Under the pieces are notes generated by a model. The model had not been told where the DNA came from. It did no database searches and saw only the letters and a list, made by a program, of their open reading frames with translations. Positions 27,569 through 36,562 of a DNA stretch of 37,882 bases are shown here, piece after piece; within the stretch, counting starts at the first letter, position 1; the number at the start of each line of letters is the position of its first letter. The DNA is from Patescibacteria group bacterium. GTDB taxonomy: Bacteria; Patescibacteriota; Patescibacteriia; Patescibacteriales; UBA12465. The position numbers and the translations under genes are program-made. The stretch lies in NCBI GenBank assembly GCA_029982795.1, contig JARRBY010000005.1, forward strand, positions 1 through 37,882, given 5' to 3'.

Positions 27569-27575
27569 AAAGAAT

Positions 27576-27899
27576 TCATTTTTTCATTTTTGTAATTAAG
27601 GCTAAGTTTATAAAACCCGCCTCTTTTTCTTTTTTTAGCACATCACGATAGATAATGAAATCTCGAATTCCATTTCTTTGGTTGTAGGCATCATGAATGG
27701 CATTAAATAATTTTTCTCCTTTGTCGAAATTAGGACCAATAATGAAGAGTCTGCTTATTTCATGCAAGATAATGGCATGATTAAATCCTTCTCTTCCTTT
27801 TAAATTAGTCATTTTTTCTTCATAAGCAATTTTATCAAAAGAATCAATAAACTCAATTATTAGAGTTTGGACGATTTTTGCATTTTCTCCAAATATCAT
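27576..27899 (-). CDS. Hypothetical protein (107 aa)
   Basis: ORF preceded on minus strand by AAGGAGGTT SD and a consensus promoter. Confidence 0.75.
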   Translation of the reverse strand: MIFGENAKIVQTLIIEFIDSFDKIAYEEKMTNLKGREGFNHAIILHEISRLFIIGPNFDKGEKLFNAIHDAYNQRNGIRDFIIYRDVLKKEKEAGFINLALITKMKK

Positions 27900-27901
27900 G
27901 T

Positions 27902-27978
27902 AACCTCCTTTTTTATTTTATGAAAGAACTTTAAGTTATTAGTTAGTTATTTATACCATTTAATTAAAAAAGTGTCAA
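27902..27978 (-). promoter_or_regulatory. Consensus promoter and SD for the 107-aa gene
   Basis: Minus strand TTGACA (27973-27978), 17 nt, TATAAA (27950-27955) with TGG before it; AAGGAGGTT at 27902-27910. Confidence 0.75.
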
Positions 27979-27998
27979 TGTTTGGTGGTAATATGCAT

Positions 27999-28080
27999 TC
28001 AAGAAGTAAGTGCAACACCTGTCATTTCATAGAATACCTCATAAGGGGTCTTCCAGCCAAGTTAATTAGATTTTAGTATA
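27999..28080 (-). pseudogene. C-terminal remnant of an IS30-type transposase
   Basis: Minus-strand translation ILKSN*LGWKTPYEVFYEMTGVALTS* matches the IS30 C-terminal pattern (K/R)TPxEVF; in-frame stop and no upstream ORF. Confidence 0.7.
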
Positions 28081-28082
28081 TT

Positions 28083-28142
28083 AATTTATCTGTTAAATAT
28101 TGTTTTAAACTCAGTTTTTAAGTAAAAAGTGACAGATAAATT
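28083..28142. repeat. 11-bp perfect inverted repeat
   Basis: AATTTATCTGT (28083-28093) / ACAGATAAATT (28132-28142), 38-nt spacer. Confidence 0.6.
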
Positions 28143-28162
28143 GTTTAGTTTTTATTGTTATA

Positions 28163-29263
28163 CTATTTATTATGAGAATTTATAAATTTATTTAAATTGT
28201 CATTTGAGGAATTAACAATACGTTCTGGTTCAATATTATTTTTTTGAAGAAGATCGATGAGTTGTAATAATCTTTGTGTTCCTTTTCGACGAGCGGGGTT
28301 TTTAATATCAGGCGGGTTATTGGTATAATTTTTGTTATCGTAATTGTCTAATTGTCCCAAGTTATGGAAATCATAAGTAATGGAGAATAATAATTCTGGG
28401 TAAGAGCTCGCTTTTTTTAAAAGTGTTTGATAAAATTCTTTGTCGGGATTGAATGAAGACAAGTTAAGCTCAAAGCATTTTTTATTTTTAGCCATAGCGT
28501 CTAACACCTCATTCCAAGTCTGCCAATAATCTTTTTTTAAATTATCAAATAAAATTTTATATTTTTCAACACTATTATTAGTTAAATCTTTTTTGCCAAT
28601 AATTTGTTTTATACTATCCCAATCGCCATTTTTTTCTAAATAATTAAGGTTGGCGCTTATCTCTTCATCTTGGGTATAATATTTTTTAAAATAATTCCAA
28701 TCATTTTCATAAAATTCAATATAACGATAAGGGTGACCAATGATATCCACATCTTTATTATTAATAGCAGCGAGTAAAGACTCTTTTATTTTACGGGGGT
28801 CTAATTTATCTGCTATTTTATGTCTGGAAGCAACCACTAAATCAAGCTGTGCTAAAATTTCATTAGGTACATCTATTATTGCTTCGCCGTTATCAAAGAA
28901 TATATTAGCTTCAACTGCAGAATAAGCTTTTGTTTTGTATTTTTGAGAATTATTTAAATTGTCCACCTTCTCTTTTTGTTTTAGAAGTGACTGACAAATT
29001 GGATGATTTATTTCTAATTTTTTTGGTGCGCCTGGGTTAGAAGAGTGTTCGGAAAAAAAGATGAAATCTAGACCTAATTTATCGGCATATTGCATTAAAC
29101 GAGTATCGCTGTGGACCATTTCTTCTTTGGCGCCATCAATTTCTAAACGGTTGCCATTTAAACTATGAGAGTGAAAATCACCCTTGTAGTATTTTCTAAT
29201 CTTTTCTAACCAATCTTCTTGTTTTTTTGGCTTTTCCGCTTTAAAAATTTTATCAAAATTCAT
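28163..29263 (-). CDS. PHP-domain protein (metal-dependent phosphoesterase-like)
   Basis: YKGDFHSHSLNG, LGLDFIFFSEHSS, DIIGHPYRY. Confidence 0.8.
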   Translation of the reverse strand: MNFDKIFKAEKPKKQEDWLEKIRKYYKGDFHSHSLNGNRLEIDGAKEEMVHSDTRLMQYADKLGLDFIFFSEHSSNPGAPKKLEINHPICQSLLKQKEKVDNLNNSQKYKTKAYSAVEANIFFDNGEAIIDVPNEILAQLDLVVASRHKIADKLDPRKIKESLLAAINNKDVDIIGHPYRYIEFYENDWNYFKKYYTQDEEISANLNYLEKNGDWDSIKQIIGKKDLTNNSVEKYKILFDNLKKDYWQTWNEVLDAMAKNKKCFELNLSSFNPDKEFYQTLLKKASSYPELLFSITYDFHNLGQLDNYDNKNYTNNPPDIKNPARRKGTQRLLQLIDLLQKNNIEPERIVNSSNDNLNKFINSHNK

Positions 29264-29374
29264 ATTTTATCATTATGCTATTATAATAATATTATAATAT
29301 AAAAAACAGTATATAGAAAGTTTGCTTTTTATTTATTTTTATATAAAAATAAGAACAAGATATGTCTTATAATT

Positions 29375-29830
29375 ATGAAATATAAAAATATTTTTAATAC
29401 AGAGCATTTTACTAAAACTTTATCCGATACAGAGTCTTTAGCGCTCGCTTTATCAAAAAATATAAAAGGTAATGAAGTTTTGTTATTTTTTGGAAACTTG
29501 GGGGCCGGTAAAACAGCTTTTATTAAATTTTTAGCAAAGTTTTTAGGAGTTAAAGGTGTGGTAAGTAGCCCTACTTTTAACATTTTAAAAATTTATGATG
29601 TTAAGGGTAATGAAAAGGTAAAGCATTTTTGTCATATTGATGCCTATCGTCTTAATTCTGGAAAGGAGTTAATAGATTTAGGTATTGATGAAATATTAAT
29701 TCAACCGGGAATGGTAACGGCGATTGAGTGGGCGGAAAAAATTAAAGATATTTATCCTTCAAGGTATATAAAAATTGAAATTGAGGTTTTAGCTAACGAA
29801 AGTCGATTATTTAAGATTACAAAAAGATAA
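29375..29830 (+). CDS. tsaE: tRNA t6A biosynthesis ATPase TsaE
   Basis: FGNLGAGKTAFIKFLAKFLGVKGVVSSPTFNI, HIDAYRL, AIEWAEKI. Confidence 0.94.
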   Translation: MKYKNIFNTEHFTKTLSDTESLALALSKNIKGNEVLLFFGNLGAGKTAFIKFLAKFLGVKGVVSSPTFNILKIYDVKGNEKVKHFCHIDAYRLNSGKELIDLGIDEILIQPGMVTAIEWAEKIKDIYPSRYIKIEIEVLANESRLFKITKR

Positions 29831-29832
29831 AT

Positions 29833-30312
29833 TTAAGAGGGGGAATTATTTTTGTATAATTTAACAAGATAAAGAAGAGCCCCAAGGCTAATCATTAAAT
29901 CAGCTAGATTTAGAACTGAGAAATTTTTGATATAAAGATAATCTATTATATATTTAAATTCAAGACGATCAATTAAATTAGAGATTGCTCCGAAGATAAT
30001 TAAAAGTAAAGAGAAAAGATATAAATTATTTAATTTCTCTTTTTTTATTAAAAAAATAAGAAAGGCAATAAGGCCAGTAATGATAATAATAGTTAAGGGC
30101 AGAGTAATATTAATAGGGAGTGGTAAGGAAAAGGCAATATTGCGGTTTGGTGTAAACTGAAAACTAAATAAGTTTTTGATAAGTATTAATTCTTTTTCTT
30201 GAAAACTTATGGCTACTTTTTTTAAATAACGATCAATTATAAAAAATATAGCTATTATAAAAATAATAGCTATATTATTGAGTTTAAATTTTTTTTTCTT
30301 GGTTTTATTCAT
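29833..30312 (-). CDS. lspA: Signal peptidase II
   Basis: FIIDRYLKK, NRNIAFSLPL, GAISNLIDRLEFKYIIDYLYI, LNLADLMI. Confidence 0.88.
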   Translation of the reverse strand: MNKTKKKKFKLNNIAIIFIIAIFFIIDRYLKKVAISFQEKELILIKNLFSFQFTPNRNIAFSLPLPINITLPLTIIIITGLIAFLIFLIKKEKLNNLYLFSLLLIIFGAISNLIDRLEFKYIIDYLYIKNFSVLNLADLMISLGALLYLVKLYKNNSPS

Positions 30313-30718
30313 TTTCCTGAAGTTCTGTTTTACAGGAAATACAAGCGCCAGCGGTAGGTCTGGCCATTAAACGTTTTTCACCGATTGGTTTGTGACAATA
30401 TTTACAAATACCATAGGTATTATTTTCGATTCTTTTTAAGGCGCTTTCAATATCACTTAAATTTTTTTCTAAAACTTTTTGAGTGGCAAGCGTTGTTGAA
30501 AAATCATTTATTTCTTGGGCATTTTCATCTGGTTTATCACCATATTCAGGAAATTGCACCCCTCTCTTGTCGGCTTCATGACTATCTTTTTTTGACATCT
30601 TTTCTAAATTTGATAGAATTTCATTTTTTTGCGCTAAAAGATCATTCTTGATTTTTTCAAGTGCTTCTTTGGTTATGATAGTTTCTTTATTTGCAAAAAA
30701 ATTTGCTTCTCTTTCCAT
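30305..30718 (-). CDS. DksA/TraR C4-type zinc-finger protein
   Basis: CKYCHKPIGEKRLMARPTAGACISCK; overlaps lspA by 8 nt. Confidence 0.9.
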   Translation of the reverse strand: MEREANFFANKETIITKEALEKIKNDLLAQKNEILSNLEKMSKKDSHEADKRGVQFPEYGDKPDENAQEINDFSTTLATQKVLEKNLSDIESALKRIENNTYGICKYCHKPIGEKRLMARPTAGACISCKTELQENE

Positions 30719-30818
30719 ATGTTTAATAGTAAGTTAAAAAAATCGAACTCCTAAAGTTCTATATAAATCATAGCTTATATTAGTATTTTTAGCAAGTCCT
30801 TCTTATTTTTGCCAACCT

Positions 30819-30847
30819 TTGACAAGAAAAAAAGATTTTGCTATGAT
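30819..30847 (+). promoter_or_regulatory. Promoter for tRNA-Asp
   Basis: TTGACA, 17 nt, TATGAT. Confidence 0.7.
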
Positions 30848-30888
30848 TTTTTTGTAATGGCCCTTTAGTTTGCCATTTTTTAAAATTA

Positions 30889-30962
30889 GGAGCGGTAGTT
30901 CAGTTGGTTAGAACGCCTGCCTGTCACGCAGGAGGTCGCGGGTTCGAATCCCGTCCGTTCCG
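30889..30962 (+). tRNA. tRNA-Asp (anticodon GTC)
   Basis: GGAGCGG/CCGTTCC; CCTGC-CTGTCAC-GCAGG; GGGTTCGAATCCC. Confidence 0.95.
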
Positions 30963-30966
30963 CAAT

Positions 30967-30997
30967 AAAAATCACCGTAAAGGTGATTTTTTCTTTT
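30967..30997 (+). terminator. Rho-independent terminator after tRNA-Asp
   Basis: AAAAATCACC-gtaaa-GGTGATTTTT then T-rich. Confidence 0.85.
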
Positions 30998-31166
30998 TGT
31001 TTTTGCTTATAGTGATAACAATAATTATAATTAAGATAAGACCTATTCCTTGTAATCCCGGACTATCATCAAATTCACCGAATACAATAAAAAATATTCC
31101 CAATAATATCGCTAAAATTTTTGGACTCCAGTATAAAATTTTATTTTTTGTGTTTGAGTGTTTCAT
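30972..31166 (-). CDS. Small two-TM hypothetical protein (64 aa)
   Basis: MKHSNTKNKILYWSPKILAILLGIFFIVFGEFDDSPGLQGIGLILIIIIVITISKNKKKK; downstream in the ABC operon. Confidence 0.5.
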   Translation of the reverse strand: MKHSNTKNKILYWSPKILAILLGIFFIVFGEFDDSPGLQGIGLILIIIIVITISKNKKKKSPLR

Positions 31167-31187
31167 TTATTTTTTTATTGATAATAT

Positions 31188-33056
31188 TTATATTTTTGCA
31201 AATTGACTATTGTATAAAGATGTATAAAAGCCGTTTTGGGAAAGAAGTTGTTTATGATTTCCTTGTTCAACAATATTTCCGTCTCGCATAACTAGGATGA
31301 GATCGGAATTTTTTATAGTAGAAAGTCGATGGGCAATAACAAAACTTGTTCTCCCTTTCATCAATTTCTCCATGGCTTTTTGAATTAATAACTCGGTACG
31401 TGTATCTACGGAGCTAGTGGCTTCATCTAAAATTAACATTGGGGCATTAGCGAGCATTGCTCTGGCAATGGTTAGAAGTTGTTTTTCCCCTTGTGAAATG
31501 TTATCTGTTTCTTCATTTAGTTTCATATTATAACTTCCCGGAAGGGCACGGATGAAATGATCGGAATGGGCGGCTTTAGAAGCTGCCACAACTTCTTCAT
31601 GAGATGCTTTAGATTTTCCATAAGCAATATTGTCTTCAATTGTTCCGGTAAAGAGCCAAGTATCTTGTAATACCATACTAAAAAGAGCTCGTAAGTCAGC
31701 GCGTTTCATATCTCTTATATCTATACCATCAATCTTTATTGCTCCACTATTTACATCATAAAAACGCATGAGGAGATTGACTATAGTTGTTTTTCCTGCT
31801 CCGGTTGGACCGACGATTGCTACTCTTTGTCCCGGTTTAACGCTTGTAGTAAATCCATGGATTATGGTTTTGTCGGGAGAATAACCGAATACGACATTAT
31901 CAAATTCCACCGCACCTTTAATATTTGGCAATAAAACTGGAAAAGCGGTCTCAGTAATTTCATTTTTTTCTGCCAGGAATTCGAATACACGTTCAGCCGC
32001 AGCTGCCGTGGATTGAAGCACATTGGCAATGTTGGCAGTTTGGGTAATCGGTTGGGTAAATTGATTCATATATTGTATAAAGGCTTGGATATCACCGATT
32101 TTAATTTTTCCGTTTATTGCCAGCCAGCCTCCCAGTACAGCAACTGCTACATAGCCGAGATTTCCGATAAAAGTCATAATTGGCATGAGAAGCCCGGAGA
32201 AAAAATGAGATTTCCATGCGCCGTCGTATAGTTCGTTGTTAATTGCATGGAAAGTTGCGATTGATTTTTTTTCACCATTAAACGCCTTCATGATTGTATG
32301 GCCAGAAAACATTTCTTCGATATGGCCGTTGATTTTTCCTAAAGAGACTTGTTGCTTGGAAAAATATTTCTGCGATTTACCAACCACAAGATTTATAAGT
32401 CCTAAACTTATTGGCAAAATAATTATTGCTACCAATGTCATTTGCCAGCTGATTGTTAGCATCATGATAAGAATACCAATGATGCTGGTGATAGCGGTTA
32501 CAATTTGAATTAAGCTTTGGTTTAGAGTTTGGCTTACCGTATCAACATCATTTGTAACACGACTTAAAACTTCTCCATGAGTACGATTATCAAAATAACT
32601 GAGGGGAAGTCGGTTGATTTTTAGAGAGATATCTCGTCGTAGATTAAAAGTTACTTTCTGTGAAACACCGGACATTATCCATCCTTGGATGTAGCTGAAT
32701 AAAGCGCTTAATAGATATAAGCCTATCAGTAGTTCAATCAATTTTAGAATAGCACCATAGTCAATCATGTGGTTTAAGTAGCCGGCGACGATATTGTTAG
32801 TAACATTACCTAAAATTTTTGGACCAATAATTGTAAATCCCGTACTAATAACAGCAAAAACCAGTACGATTATAATAGAAATTCGAAATGGTTTTAAATA
32901 TTTGATTAAGGCAGCCATAGTGGCTTTGAAATTTTTTGGTTTTTCAACCGGACCTTTTAGACCACCCATGCCGCCATGACCTCTTTTCCTGCCAAAACCA
33001 CCACTAGCACCGGGTGAAGTTGTAGATTTATTTGATTTTTGGTTATTCTTTTCCAT
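31188..33056 (-). CDS. ABC exporter half-transporter (TMD-NBD), catalytically consensus partner
   Basis: GPTGAGKTT Walker A, ISQGEKQ signature, LILDEATSSVDTRTE. Confidence 0.93.
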   Translation of the reverse strand: MEKNNQKSNKSTTSPGASGGFGRKRGHGGMGGLKGPVEKPKNFKATMAALIKYLKPFRISIIIVLVFAVISTGFTIIGPKILGNVTNNIVAGYLNHMIDYGAILKLIELLIGLYLLSALFSYIQGWIMSGVSQKVTFNLRRDISLKINRLPLSYFDNRTHGEVLSRVTNDVDTVSQTLNQSLIQIVTAITSIIGILIMMLTISWQMTLVAIIILPISLGLINLVVGKSQKYFSKQQVSLGKINGHIEEMFSGHTIMKAFNGEKKSIATFHAINNELYDGAWKSHFFSGLLMPIMTFIGNLGYVAVAVLGGWLAINGKIKIGDIQAFIQYMNQFTQPITQTANIANVLQSTAAAAERVFEFLAEKNEITETAFPVLLPNIKGAVEFDNVVFGYSPDKTIIHGFTTSVKPGQRVAIVGPTGAGKTTIVNLLMRFYDVNSGAIKIDGIDIRDMKRADLRALFSMVLQDTWLFTGTIEDNIAYGKSKASHEEVVAASKAAHSDHFIRALPGSYNMKLNEETDNISQGEKQLLTIARAMLANAPMLILDEATSSVDTRTELLIQKAMEKLMKGRTSFVIAHRLSTIKNSDLILVMRDGNIVEQGNHKQLLSQNGFYTSLYNSQFAKI

Positions 33057-33071
33057 AATTTATTGTGTTAA

Positions 33072-34811
33072 TTAAGCCCTAGCGTTGGCTAGTTCTTGTT
33101 CAGATAATTGAGATGAAGCAATTTCTCTATATACAGTGCAGTTGCGAAGTAATTCAGAATGAGTTCCTTTGCCGACAATTTTCCCGGCATCAAGCACTAC
33201 GATTTTTTCAGCGTGCATAATTGTACTGATACGTTGGGCGACAATAAGTACTGTTTTGCCCTTGATTCTTGTTTGTAGAGCTTTTCGTAAGGCGGCGTCG
33301 GTTTTGAAATCTAAAGCGGAAAAGCTATCATCAAAAATAAATATTTCCGGGTTTTTTGCCAGAGCTCGGGCAATAGCTAGTCGTTGTTTTTGCCCACCGG
33401 AAATATTAGCCCCAGCTTGAGCAATATGGCTTTCAAATTTTTCTTCAAGTTCTTCTATGAATTCTAAGGCTTGAGCAATTTCTGCTGCTTGCATTACGTC
33501 TTTATCATCTGCATTTGGCATACCATATTTAATATTTTCTCTGATTGTGCCAGAGAATAGGATAGCTTTTTGAGAAATATACCCAATGCGAGAACGTAGC
33601 TCTTTTTGTGACATTGCGCGCACATCTACTCCATCAACAAGAATTTGTCCTGCAGTGACATCATAAAATCGGGGGATAAGATTAACAACTGTTGATTTAC
33701 CACTGCCGGTACTGCCAACAATAGCGGTTGTTTGCCCAGGCATAGCGACAAAAGAGAGGTGTTGTAGGACAGGCTCTTCAGATCCGGTGTAGGAGAAGGC
33801 AACATCTTTGAATTCGATTCGGCCTCCTAGATTTTTCGGTTTAATAGGATGCTTAGGATCTTTAATTGTTGTTTCTGATTCTAAAACTTCGGCGATGCGA
33901 GTGGCGGAAACTGAAGCGCGCGGTATCATGATAAAAATAATGGAAATCATAAGAAAGGCGAATATTGCTTGCATCGCGTATTGCATAAACGCTAACATGT
34001 TGCCAATTTGAAGAGTTCCGGCATCAATTTGGCCGGCTCCTAGCCAAACAATTGTAATTACAGTGAGATTGAGAATAAGCATCATGGCTGGCTGTAGAAT
34101 TACCATGAGACGGTTTACAAAAAGATTTACACTTGTGAGTTCTTGATTAGCTTCTTTAAATTTATTTTCCTCGTATTTTTCTTTATTGAAGGAACGAATT
34201 ACTCGTAGACCAGTCAGCATTTCGCGGGTTACTAAATTTAGTTTATCAACAAGTTTTTGTAATTTTTTGAATTTTGGCATCGCAATTTTGAAGATAACGG
34301 CGATGATGACAACTAAAGCAGTTATTGATACTGCCATAATCCAACTCATAGAAGGGGCAAGACTGTAGGCCTTTGCGATGGCTATAATGCCCATAAATGG
34401 CGCCATTAAAGCTAAGCGTAGAAGCATGATAAGGACTCTCTGAATTTGCTGAATATCATTGGTGCTTCTAGTAATTAAAGAAGCGGTTGAAAATTTATTG
34501 AATTCAACAAGAGAGAAGCTTTCAATTTTGGTAAAAAGAGCATCTCGTATTTTTCTGGAAAATCCAGTTCCTATTTTTGAGGCAAGATACCCAACTCCAA
34601 TTGTAGCGAGGCCACCAGCGAAGGTAATAAGTAACATAATTAGGCCAAAGTGATAAATAACACCGGAATCTCCCCCTACTATCCCTTGGTTAACGATGTT
34701 TGCCATGTAATCGGGTAAAGCAAGATTCGCCATGGTTTGTCCGAATGTGAGAATAGTTAAAAAGACTAATGGCCAGATATACGGTTTGAAATATTTTAAT
34801 AATTTAGTCAT
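33072..34811 (-). CDS. ABC exporter half-transporter (TMD-NBD), degenerate Walker B partner
   Basis: GSTGSGKST, ISGGQKQRLAIARAL, FIFDDSFSALDFKTD. Confidence 0.93.
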   Translation of the reverse strand: MTKLLKYFKPYIWPLVFLTILTFGQTMANLALPDYMANIVNQGIVGGDSGVIYHFGLIMLLITFAGGLATIGVGYLASKIGTGFSRKIRDALFTKIESFSLVEFNKFSTASLITRSTNDIQQIQRVLIMLLRLALMAPFMGIIAIAKAYSLAPSMSWIMAVSITALVVIIAVIFKIAMPKFKKLQKLVDKLNLVTREMLTGLRVIRSFNKEKYEENKFKEANQELTSVNLFVNRLMVILQPAMMLILNLTVITIVWLGAGQIDAGTLQIGNMLAFMQYAMQAIFAFLMISIIFIMIPRASVSATRIAEVLESETTIKDPKHPIKPKNLGGRIEFKDVAFSYTGSEEPVLQHLSFVAMPGQTTAIVGSTGSGKSTVVNLIPRFYDVTAGQILVDGVDVRAMSQKELRSRIGYISQKAILFSGTIRENIKYGMPNADDKDVMQAAEIAQALEFIEELEEKFESHIAQAGANISGGQKQRLAIARALAKNPEIFIFDDSFSALDFKTDAALRKALQTRIKGKTVLIVAQRISTIMHAEKIVVLDAGKIVGKGTHSELLRNCTVYREIASSQLSEQELANARA

Positions 34812-34814
34812 ATA

Positions 34815-35249
34815 TTATTTTTCTAAAAGACTGTCAATTATTTTTTCGTTTAAATTGGCATACTGTTCAAGTTCTTTATCAGAAAGAGTATCAAAAAGTT
34901 CTATCATTTTTTGTAATCCTTGTTCTTTAAATTCTTTAAAAAGTTTTTTACCTTTTTCAGATAATGATAGAGTTACAATTCGTCTGTCATCGGGATTAGC
35001 TTGACGGACTAAATATCCTTTATCGACAAGGCCACCGACTAATTGCGTTGCCGCACTGCTAGTAATATTAAGTGTTTGAGTAATGGTTTTTATATTTGTA
35101 GGACTATTTTTAGCGACAAAACGTAAGATAAAACCCTGGGAGGGGGTAATAACTACTTCTTTTTTAGAGGCACAGTTATCTATTAACTTGTGTCGTAGCG
35201 CATACATATTTTGCAGAAGATTTTCAATTATTTTTTTGCGATTTATCAT
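34815..35249 (-). CDS. MarR-family transcriptional regulator
   Basis: TIKTITQTLNITSSAATQLVGGLVDKGYLVRQANPDDRRIVTLSLSEKGKKLF. Confidence 0.93.
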   Translation of the reverse strand: MINRKKIIENLLQNMYALRHKLIDNCASKKEVVITPSQGFILRFVAKNSPTNIKTITQTLNITSSAATQLVGGLVDKGYLVRQANPDDRRIVTLSLSEKGKKLFKEFKEQGLQKMIELFDTLSDKELEQYANLNEKIIDSLLEK

Positions 35250-35276
35250 AAAATAAAATTATTTAATAAAGTGTTT

Positions 35277-35299
35277 ATTATGTTAGCACCTTACATAAT
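35277..35299. promoter_or_regulatory. Candidate MarR operator
   Basis: ATTATGT-N9-ACATAAT dyad overlapping a candidate minus-strand extended -10 (TGCTAACAT). Confidence 0.55.
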
Positions 35300-35534
35300 T
35301 TAAGTAAATAGGATTGTTGGTTGATTGGTTAACAATTAGTTATAAATAAAAAATAACGACTTAAAAATCGTTGTTTTTCTTTATAATTTTTTATCTAGTC
35401 GGGTTGTAATTAAATTATAATTATTTAACCCTATTTAATTGTGGAAATATTAACAAATGGCAGAATGTCAGATTTTACCAAGATTCTTTGCCGGCTAGTT
35501 TTATCAATCAAGCCTTGAGATGGCTTAATTATTT

Positions 35535-36077
35535 TTATTTAATTATATTAACATTATCAGGAAGATTATCGATTATAATTTGTAAATCTTGCTCGGAATA
35601 GTTGTTGCCAGAAATATTAAGTGTTTTTAGATTCTTTAAATTTCCCAGTTCATAAGGAAGTCCGGTTAAATTATTGTTTGATAAATCTAAAATTTCTAAA
35701 TTTTGTAATTGACCAATTTCGGCAGGAACACCAGTCATTTGATTATTGCTAGCATTAAGTATGGTTAATTTACTAAGCTGTCTTATTTCTGCTTGAATAG
35801 CCCCTGTTAAATTATTATTTGATACATCCAGCTCTTCTAAAGAGGCACGAGAAAATACATCATTTGGAATTTTGTCTAAATTTTGACCACTTAAATTAAG
35901 ACTAATATCTAAGGTCTTACTTTCATTATTTTGAATCTCACTATTTGGAGCCTCATTATTTGTTTGAGAATCATTGGGAGTATAAATAAAAGAAGAGCAG
36001 CCGCCTAAGATAAAAGGAATTATTATTATTAAAAATGAGATATATTTCATAGACTTATATTTAAATTTATTAGTCAT
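35535..36077 (-). CDS. Leucine-rich-repeat lipoprotein; start may be internal MKYIS
   Basis: Lipobox ILGGC; LRRs LEELDVSNNNLTG, LTILNASNNQMTG, LEILDLSNNNLTG, LKTLNISGNN. Confidence 0.85.
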   Translation of the reverse strand: MTNKFKYKSMKYISFLIIIIPFILGGCSSFIYTPNDSQTNNEAPNSEIQNNESKTLDISLNLSGQNLDKIPNDVFSRASLEELDVSNNNLTGAIQAEIRQLSKLTILNASNNQMTGVPAEIGQLQNLEILDLSNNNLTGLPYELGNLKNLKTLNISGNNYSEQDLQIIIDNLPDNVNIIK

Positions 36078-36562
36078 GAAATTATAGCAAAAAAATAACT
36101 AAAATGAAAGAGTGGGGTAATTAATATTAATTGCGTTTCTTTTTATTATAAGGCTTAAAATATAAAAATAAATAAACAAGACTTTGTTTTTAATTTTTAA
36201 CATAATCAAATATGAAAATATTTAGTACTAAAATTAATACAAAAATATCCGCCAATTTGCATTAATTAGACAATAGGCTCAAATTGTAATTACAAAAAAC
36301 ATCAAGGCTTCTGGTTTTAAAAATTTAATAGTGCTTTTTGTAAAATTTGTATATTTATTATAACATTTGCGCTGAGGTACAAATGAATCTGTATGTATTT
36401 GCCCTACCCGCCCAGTACGCGCGCAATACTCCCTTGCTTTCAGGGAAAATTATAAAATGGTAGTGATTAGTTTGTTCCTTTAGAAAATAATACCAATAAT
36501 AATGATGAGGGTCGTAGTTATTTTCCAATCAAAGATATTTGTAAAAGCTATTTTTCTCTTGG

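Noticed and set aside
27966-28145. AAAAAGTGTCA / AAAAAGTGACA as IS terminal inverted repeats
   Set aside because: The two copies are in direct, not inverted, orientation, and the left one coincides with a good -35 box.
30385-30651. 88-aa + ORF
   Set aside because: Antisense to the DksA/TraR zinc-finger gene; translation looks like an AT-rich shadow.
30904-31206. 100-aa + ORF MVRTPACHAGGRGFESRPFRN...
   Set aside because: Starts inside tRNA-Asp and runs through its terminator; the N-terminal peptide is simply translated tRNA sequence.
32013-34653. Multiple + strand ORFs over the ABC exporter genes
   Set aside because: Shadow frames of well-supported minus-strand ABC transporter genes.
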